From positions 217,017-281,016 of the forward strand of contig NZ_NJIF01000006.1 of assembly GCF_002209555.1 (NCBI RefSeq): a stretch of 64,000 nucleotides of DNA, written 5' to 3'. Source of the DNA: Achromobacter insolitus. GTDB taxonomy: Bacteria; Pseudomonadota; Gammaproteobacteria; Burkholderiales; Burkholderiaceae_B. The notes beneath the pieces were generated by a model, which had not been told where the DNA came from, did no database searches, and saw only the letters and a program-made list of their open reading frames with translations. Made by a program: the position numbers and the translations under genes. How positions within the stretch are numbered: position 1 is the stretch's first letter; the number at the start of each line of letters is the position of its first letter. This document shows positions 58,595-64,000 of the stretch, in pieces.

Positions 58595-59365
58595 ATGACG
58601 ACGTCGCTACGCATTTCCGGCCTGGTGAAGGAATACCGGGCCGGCCGGCCGGTACTCAACGGCATCGACCTGCAAATCGCGGGACAAGGACTGACCGCGA
58701 TCATCGGCCCCTCGGGCACCGGCAAAAGCACGCTCCTGCGTTGCATCAACCGGCTGATCGAACCCACCAAGGGCGAGATCGTGCTCCAGTCGCAGGATGG
58801 GTCCGTGGACCTGGCCCGCGTGCGTGGCGCGTCGCTGCGCCGTGCGCGCCGGCGCATCGGCATGGTGTTCCAGGAATACAACCTCGTCGAACGCCTGACG
58901 GTCATGGAAAACCTGCTGACCGGGCGGCTGGGCTACACCTCTGCCGTCAAGGCCTGGATGCGCCGCTTCGAGCCCGAGGACATCCAGCATGCCTACAAGC
59001 TGCTGGACACCGTGGGCCTGGCCGGCTTTGCCGATCAGCGCGCCGACGCCTTGTCGGGCGGCCAGCGCCAGCGCGTGGGCATCGCCCGCGCACTGATGCA
59101 GCGCCCGCAGCTCCTGTTGGCCGACGAACCCACCTCCTCGCTCGATCCCAAGACTTCCGTCGAAATCATGGAACTGCTGTCCGAGCAAGGCAATGCCACG
59201 GGCATTCCCGTTATCGTGAACATCCACGATGTCGAACTTGCCCGCCGCTACGCCACCCGCATCGTCGGCATGTCCGGCGGACACGTGGTCTATGACGGCG
59301 ATGGCCAGGGACTGGACGCCACCATGCTCAAGACCATCTACGGAGGCGAGTCTTGGCTGGAATGA
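58595..59365 (+). CDS. phnC: Phosphonate-type ABC transporter ATPase
   Basis: A protein of 256 residues. Walker [10 protein letters not shown] at 38-46, Q-loop [18 protein letters not shown], signature [15 protein letters not shown], Walker [13 protein letters not shown], and the H-loop near [13 protein letters not shown]. It energises phosphonate uptake. It starts six bases after phnD and its stop overlaps the start of phnE as ATGA. Confidence 0.95.
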   Translation: MTTSLRISGLVKEYRAGRPVLNGIDLQIAGQGLTAIIGPSGTGKSTLLRCINRLIEPTKGEIVLQSQDGSVDLARVRGASLRRARRRIGMVFQEYNLVERLTVMENLLTGRLGYTSAVKAWMRRFEPEDIQHAYKLLDTVGLAGFADQRADALSGGQRQRVGIARALMQRPQLLLADEPTSSLDPKTSVEIMELLSEQGNATGIPVIVNIHDVELARRYATRIVGMSGGHVVYDGDGQGLDATMLKTIYGGESWLE

Positions 59366-60246
59366 TCCAACCCAAAGGGGCTCGCCCCTTCGCCATGTCC
59401 GGACGCGCCAAGGCCGGGATGCTGTTGCTCCTGGCCTACACGCTGTACGCCGGCGCGCAGCTGGACTTCAGCTGGGCGCGCTTTGAAACCGGCATGGGCC
59501 ACGCGTCCACGTTTCTTGCGCGCATGTTTCCGCCCAATTTCGAAAAGCCCGCCACTTTGTGGAAGGGCATCGCGGAAAGCCTGGAAATCGCGGTGCTGGC
59601 CTCGGTGCTTGGCATCATCATCGCGCTGCCTGTCGGCCTGCTGGGCGCGCGCAACCTGATGCCCACCTGGGTGTCCTGGCCTGCCCGCGCCATCGTGGCG
59701 CTGTGCCGCGCGCTGCATCCCGTCATCGTCGCCATCCTGTTCGTCAAGGCCGTGGGCTTCGGCGCGCTGGCCGGCATCCTGGCGTTGACGGTCGCGTCGG
59801 TCGGCTTCATCGGCAAGCTGTTCACCGAGGCCATCGAGGAAATTTCGCTCAAGCAAGTAGAAGCCGTGCGCGCCACGGGCGCCTCGTTCGCAAACGTCAT
59901 CATCTTCGGCGTGTTGCCGCAAGTGTTCGCCCGCTTCATCGGCTTTGCGACTTACCAGTTCGACTCGAACCTGCGCAACTCCACCATGGTGGGGATCGTG
60001 GGCGCGGGCGGCGTGGGCGGCACGCTGTTCTCGGCGTTCCAGCGCTTCGACTATGACTTCGTCAGCGCCATCCTGCTGACCCTGATCGCCATCATCATGC
60101 TGGGCGAAATCCTGGCGGGCTTCGTGCGCGCCGTGTTCCTGGACAACCTGGGCTTCGAGCGCATCCTCCAAGGCCGATTCAGCGGCGCCCGCGGCATCGG
60201 CGGCAGCACGACGGCCGTCAAGCGCCGGGCGGAGGTGGACGAATGA
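59362..60246 (+). CDS. phnE: Phosphonate-type ABC transporter permease 1
   Basis: A protein of 294 residues with about six membrane segments; the ATG at 59362 overlaps phnC by four bases and has a good ribosome binding site (ggagg). The EAA-loop [18 protein letters not shown] (about 150-170) contacts the ATPase. [34 protein letters not shown] is the PhnE signature. The second permease overlaps its end by four bases, so the pore is probably a heterodimer. Confidence 0.95.
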   Translation: MIQPKGARPFAMSGRAKAGMLLLLAYTLYAGAQLDFSWARFETGMGHASTFLARMFPPNFEKPATLWKGIAESLEIAVLASVLGIIIALPVGLLGARNLMPTWVSWPARAIVALCRALHPVIVAILFVKAVGFGALAGILALTVASVGFIGKLFTEAIEEISLKQVEAVRATGASFANVIIFGVLPQVFARFIGFATYQFDSNLRNSTMVGIVGAGGVGGTLFSAFQRFDYDFVSAILLTLIAIIMLGEILAGFVRAVFLDNLGFERILQGRFSGARGIGGSTTAVKRRAEVDE

Positions 60247-61067
60247 ACGCCCACGCCTCTACCTTGAACCCCGCAGGCTCGCCGCGCGTCTGGCAACGCT
60301 ACAGCATGGGCCAGCGTCTGCTGCGCTTCGCGCTCTACCTGCTGGTGGTCGCGGCCATTGTGCAGGCCATCCGGGGCGTGGAGATCATTCCGGAGTTCCT
60401 GTACGACGCGCCCGAACAGATGGCCGACCTGTTCCAGCGCATGTGGCCGATAGACTGGGCTTACTACCCGGAAGGCGTGCACGGCGCGCTGATCGAAACG
60501 CTGCACATCGCCACGCTGGGCACCATCCTGTCCGTGGTGATGGCGGTGCCGGTGGGCCTGCTGGCGGCCAACAACCTCACGCCCAGCAAGACCGTCAACA
60601 TGCTGGCCAGGTTGATCCTGGTTTCCAGCCGCTCGGTCAATTCGCTGGTGTGGGCGCTGCTGTTCATCGCCATCTTCGGACCGGGCGCGCTGGCCGGCAC
60701 GCTGGCCATTGCGTTCCGCTCCATCGGCTTCGTCGGCAAGCTGGTGGGCGAAGCGATCGAAGAGGCGCAACGCGGCCCCATCGAGGCCGTCACCGCCACC
60801 GGCGCCAGCAAGGCATCGGTAATCTGGTATGCCTATTGGCCGCAGATCCGTCCGGCCTTCTGGTCCATCGTGCTGCTGCGTTGGGACATCAACGTGCGCG
60901 AATCGGCTGTGCTTGGGCTGGTGGGCGCAGGCGGCATAGGCATGGCGCTGGATACGGCGCTGAACCTGTTCCAGTGGGACCGCGTGGCCCTGGTGCTGGC
61001 CGCCATCTTCGCAGTGGTCGTGGTGGCCGAAATCATCATTACGCAGGTCCGCAAACGCATCCTCTGA
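60243..61067 (+). CDS. phnE: Phosphonate-type ABC transporter permease 2
   Basis: A protein of 274 residues, homologous to the first permease, with the EAA-loop IEEAQRGPIEAVTATGAS and the shared segments HIATLGTILSVVMAVPVGLLAANN and NVRESAVLGLVGAGGIGMAL. It overlaps phnE1 by four bases, completing a phnDCEE operon. No C-P lyase (phnGHIJKL) or phosphonatase genes follow; the operon ends in a terminator. Confidence 0.95.
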   Translation: MNAHASTLNPAGSPRVWQRYSMGQRLLRFALYLLVVAAIVQAIRGVEIIPEFLYDAPEQMADLFQRMWPIDWAYYPEGVHGALIETLHIATLGTILSVVMAVPVGLLAANNLTPSKTVNMLARLILVSSRSVNSLVWALLFIAIFGPGALAGTLAIAFRSIGFVGKLVGEAIEEAQRGPIEAVTATGASKASVIWYAYWPQIRPAFWSIVLLRWDINVRESAVLGLVGAGGIGMALDTALNLFQWDRVALVLAAIFAVVVVAEIIITQVRKRIL

Positions 61068-61101
61068 CGCGTCCGCGAGCCCTCAACCGCGTTCCTTTGC
61101 T

Positions 61102-61128
61102 CCGCCCGGAAACGGGCGGTTTTTTTTT
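61102..61128 (+). terminator. Terminator of the phnDCEE operon
   Basis: A 7-bp stem (CCGCCCG pairing with CGGGCGG) closed by a GAAA tetraloop and followed by nine T. Confidence 0.95.
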
Positions 61129-61216
61129 GGAGGGAGATTTGCATGCGGCAGGCACGGCCTGCCGCCATGGACCTGGGCGGCGCCTGCCGGGCGCCGCCCC
61201 TCCCGGCGCAGGCGGC

Positions 61217-64000
61217 TCAGAAACGGATGTTCAAGCCGGCCCTGACCCCGTGGTCCTGCGTCGAGCTGGCGAGCTGGCCCTGATAGGACAAACCGAAAGT
61301 CGCCCGCGACGTGATCTGAACGTCCACGCCCGCCTCGATCACGGCGCTGTCTTTTGCGATGGGCACCCCCGCCACGGTAAAGGAATTTCCGGCCGACAAA
61401 GTTTGCGCCGCAACCGGATTGACGTCGCCGAAGGCATGGCGCCAGCCCAGCGATCCGCGCGCCGCAGCCTGCGCGCCGGCCAGCTCGAAGCTGGACGAGG
61501 CGCGCGTTCCCAGCGTCGTAAACGTGGTGTCGGTAGTCTGCCCCTTTGCGCGCAGAGCGGCAGCGCCACCACTCTCGGTATAGCCGTCCGTCTTCAGATT
61601 GACATACGCCACGTTCGCAAACGGCTCGAAGGACACCGAGGACATATCGATGCGATAGCTCAGGTCCGCGAATACCTGCGCCGTGCGGCCGTCGTAATTG
61701 GCCTTGAGCCGGTCAGTGAAGCTAGGGATGGAGACCGACCTGCGGGTCGTAATGTCGTGCCAGCTGTAGGCCACGCCCCCCCGCAGGCCCAGCGCGCCCC
61801 ACTGTCCGCCGCCATAGGCCCCGAGGTGATAATTGTCGCTGTTCCCCGACGATGCACGGTCCTGCACATCGAAGTCCGTGCGGCTGTAGCCCGCCATCAT
61901 GCCAAGGCGCCAGGCATCGGACACAGGCGTGTCGGCTCCCATCAGAAAGCCCCCGGTCGAGCTCTTGACGCGCGCGGCGTTGCCGTCGCTAACGATATGA
62001 CTCCAGGAACCCATGGCCTGGATCCAGCTGGCCGGCCCCTTGGCCGTGGCCGGCGCCAGGCGCTGGCCGCTACCGGCGGAAGCGAGAACCGGCGCGGAGG
62101 ATGCCGCGACACCCCCGACAGCCGAACGCAGGCGCTCGCCGACCGCGTCGCGCACATAGCGGCTGTCCTGCAACAACACGGTTTTGGCCGACGCGTGAAT
62201 CTCACCCGACAGCTGGTCGAAGCTGGAGCGAAGCAGCCCCTTGTCGTCCGGCATTTTGGCAATCGCGTCGTAGACTTGATGTCCGCGCGCAATGCCAATG
62301 CTGTCGATGGCGCCCGCGGAAGCCCGCTGGTTGCGCGTGGCCGCGGCTGAAATCATGGCCTCATCGTTGCGCGCCAGATCCAGCGTGACGCGCCGCCCGT
62401 CATAGTCGTAGGCAAGCGTCGGCTTCAAAAAGGCGAAGTCGGACGTGACTGCGTCGAACTCGCCCGACAGCGCGCCATCCGCGGCGAGGATCGTGTAGCT
62501 GGAGCGCAATCCATAGTTGCCGTTAGCGCCGATATGGGCCACCGAGCCGCCATTGAGCGCCGCGCTGCCGGTGACGCGCACCAGATCGGCGTCCGCGCCT
62601 GCGGGATTCGCTTCAACCTCGAAGCGCGCGCCAGGCTGGACCATAAGATCTCCATCGACGGTCAACGTGCCGATCGAATTGCCGGGAGACAGGATGCCGC
62701 CGGGCGCGACCGTGACCGTCGAGCCCGCGCCGGAGCCGATGGTGCCCGAACCGCCGAGCACACCGCCCGCACCGATGCTGATCGATCCGCCCAAGCGTCC
62801 ATTCAGGGCCAGCCGGCCGCCATTGATCGTGGTGCTGCCGGAAAAGCCCGAACTGTCGCCCGTCAGGCCCAGCGTGCCGGCGCCGTTCTTGATGAACGCG
62901 CCGTCGCCGGAGATCGCGCCGCCATAGAATGCGTCCACCGGCTGCTCGAACACGAGTGTGCCGCCGTTGTCGACGTTGCCCCGAAGCGAGCCTGCATTGG
63001 CAATCAGTGTGCCCGCCAAGATGCGCGTGTCGCGGTAGGTGTTGCCGGCATTGTCCAGGCGCAGGGTGCCGGCGCCCGCCTTGATCAGGTCTGCGCTGCC
63101 CGCCACCGTGCCGGCCAGGCCCAACAGCGTCCCGGCAGCCACGTCGAAACGGCCTGCCTGCACGAGCGTGATGGCGCGCGAGGTGTCGAAGGAGCCGGTG
63201 GCCGCCAACGTGCCGCCGCTGAACGTCAGGCCACCCGTGGCCGCGCCCAGGTTCGCGTCCCGATCGACTTGCAGCGTGCCGCCCGCGAGCTGCGTGCCTC
63301 CGGTGTAGCTATTGTTGCCAGCCAGCACCAGCGTGCCTGCGCCAGCCTTGGTCAGCGTCCGGCCGTCCCAACCCGTCGCGGCGTTGGCCATCTGATCGAC
63401 CAGCGGCGCGCTCACCACGAAGCGGTCCGTGGCGTTGGCCAGCGTGAAGGTGCCATGGCTAAGATTGTTGCCGGCCGTCCAGGTCAGGCCATAGGTCGCA
63501 AGGTACTGCCGGTTGTCCGCCGACTTGCGCGTGTTGACGTTCAAATAGTCCACCGCGCCCGTAAAGCCGCCCACGCTCACCGAGCCAAACTCGCCGCCGA
63601 TACCCGAGCGGGTATCGATCAATACCTTGTCCAGTTGGCTCGCGCTGGAGATTCCGCTCAGCCTGAACGCCACGCCATCGCCCAGCGTGATGGTGTCGGC
63701 CGTGATGGACGGCCCGCCCGCGCCCGCGGCGATATCCAGCACCGTGTGATCGGCCAGGCCAATGTCGCCCGCCACCGCCAAGGTCGCAGGGCCTTGCACC
63801 GACAGCGTGCTGCCGCCCCCCACTCGCAGATTTCCGCCCAGGCTGCTGGCCGCGCCCGCCACGCCATTGCCGAACTGCAAGACGCCCCCAGCCACGTCGG
63901 CCAGGCCGCTCAACACACCCTGCACCACCAGCTTGCCTTCCGACACCGTGGTCTTGCCGGTGTAGCCCGCGTGATTGCCGGTCAGGTCCAACGCCCCTGC
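61217..64000 (-). CDS. Autotransporter, 3' portion (5' end beyond the edge)
   Basis: The frame is open to the right edge and encodes at least 927 C-terminal residues of a type V secreted protein. Passenger: Gly/Ala/Thr-rich beta-helix with several PATR repeats, such as KAGAGTLVLAGNNSYTGGTQ (about 215-234 from 63991), KAGAGTLRLDNAGNTY and KNGAGTLGLTGDSSGFSG, each about 30 residues. From about 650 to the end is the autotransporter beta-barrel (WIQAMGSWSHIVSDGN, GMMAGYSRTDFDVQDR), which finishes with the outer-membrane signature phenylalanine (GLNIRF). It is convergent with the phn operon. No RGD or protease triad is visible in this part. Confidence 0.95.
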   Translation of the reverse strand, partial: AGALDLTGNHAGYTGKTTVSEGKLVVQGVLSGLADVAGGVLQFGNGVAGAASSLGGNLRVGGGSTLSVQGPATLAVAGDIGLADHTVLDIAAGAGGPSITADTITLGDGVAFRLSGISSASQLDKVLIDTRSGIGGEFGSVSVGGFTGAVDYLNVNTRKSADNRQYLATYGLTWTAGNNLSHGTFTLANATDRFVVSAPLVDQMANAATGWDGRTLTKAGAGTLVLAGNNSYTGGTQLAGGTLQVDRDANLGAATGGLTFSGGTLAATGSFDTSRAITLVQAGRFDVAAGTLLGLAGTVAGSADLIKAGAGTLRLDNAGNTYRDTRILAGTLIANAGSLRGNVDNGGTLVFEQPVDAFYGGAISGDGAFIKNGAGTLGLTGDSSGFSGSTTINGGRLALNGRLGGSISIGAGGVLGGSGTIGSGAGSTVTVAPGGILSPGNSIGTLTVDGDLMVQPGARFEVEANPAGADADLVRVTGSAALNGGSVAHIGANGNYGLRSSYTILAADGALSGEFDAVTSDFAFLKPTLAYDYDGRRVTLDLARNDEAMISAAATRNQRASAGAIDSIGIARGHQVYDAIAKMPDDKGLLRSSFDQLSGEIHASAKTVLLQDSRYVRDAVGERLRSAVGGVAASSAPVLASAGSGQRLAPATAKGPASWIQAMGSWSHIVSDGNAARVKSSTGGFLMGADTPVSDAWRLGMMAGYSRTDFDVQDRASSGNSDNYHLGAYGGGQWGALGLRGGVAYSWHDITTRRSVSIPSFTDRLKANYDGRTAQVFADLSYRIDMSSVSFEPFANVAYVNLKTDGYTESGGAAALRAKGQTTDTTFTTLGTRASSSFELAGAQAAARGSLGWRHAFGDVNPVAAQTLSAGNSFTVAGVPIAKDSAVIEAGVDVQITSRATFGLSYQGQLASSTQDHGVRAGLNIRF

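Overview
The window looks like a chromosomal segment of a high-GC betaproteobacterium of the family Alcaligenaceae, most likely Achromobacter or Bordetella. The reasons are the many periplasmic Bug/TctC-type binding proteins, the gene blocks nusB-ribH-ribB and thiL-pgpA-cinA, a groESL operon with a CIRCE operator, a large autotransporter, and a GC-rich palindrome of a kind I recall as dispersed in these genomes. The genus is an inference from gene content. No rRNA, tRNA, CRISPR array, insertion sequence or integrase was recognised.

Layout. Positions 1-4506 form an accessory block with AT-richer, looser gene packing: a GIY-YIG-fold protein, a HEPN-type putative RNase with an intact RX4H motif, an unknown protein with one C-terminal membrane segment, and a cysteinyl-tRNA synthetase whose zinc-site region does not look like the usual proteobacterial housekeeping enzyme. 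Positions 4621-12427 hold an RlmN/Cfr-family radical SAM methyltransferase, a DJ-1/PfpI protein, a tightly overlapped acyl-CoA dehydrogenase / NodS-like methyltransferase / glycosyltransferase cluster, two overlapping very small genes, a SMI1/KNR4 protein upstream of an apparently frameshifted membrane protein, and an EamA transporter.

Positions 12695-26495 are catabolic. A minus-strand operon has two Bug binding proteins, a FAH-family protein, a beta-hydroxyacid dehydrogenase and an FMN hydroxyacid oxidase. A plus-strand operon has an enoyl-CoA hydratase, a CoA-transferase and an amidohydrolase. A third set has an iron alcohol dehydrogenase, an MFS transporter and a ketoglutarate-semialdehyde-type dehydrogenase. 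LysR genes flank these sets. groES-groEL (27.6-29.7 kb) and a YihY protein follow. Positions 30.8-36.1 kb carry a 3-hydroxyanthranilate cluster: dioxygenase, ACMS decarboxylase, aminomuconic semialdehyde dehydrogenase and aminomuconate deaminase, with a divergent MarR gene and an internal LysR gene. The catalytic residues line up with the Pseudomonas and Cupriavidus enzymes.

Positions 36.2-48.3 kb are an eleven-gene minus-strand sugar-acid locus: TRAP transporter, GntR regulator, several dehydrogenases, ManD- and UxaA-type dehydratases, and an SDR/FAH pair typical of a non-phosphorylative route. Housekeeping genes follow (dgkA, an NDH-2-like gene, pyrF, cinA/pncC, pgpA, thiL, nusB, ribH and a ribB with a degenerate ribA domain). 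Then come a HAD phosphatase, an IclR regulator, a phnDCEE-type transporter without C-P lyase genes, and the 3' portion of a large autotransporter gene cut by the right edge.
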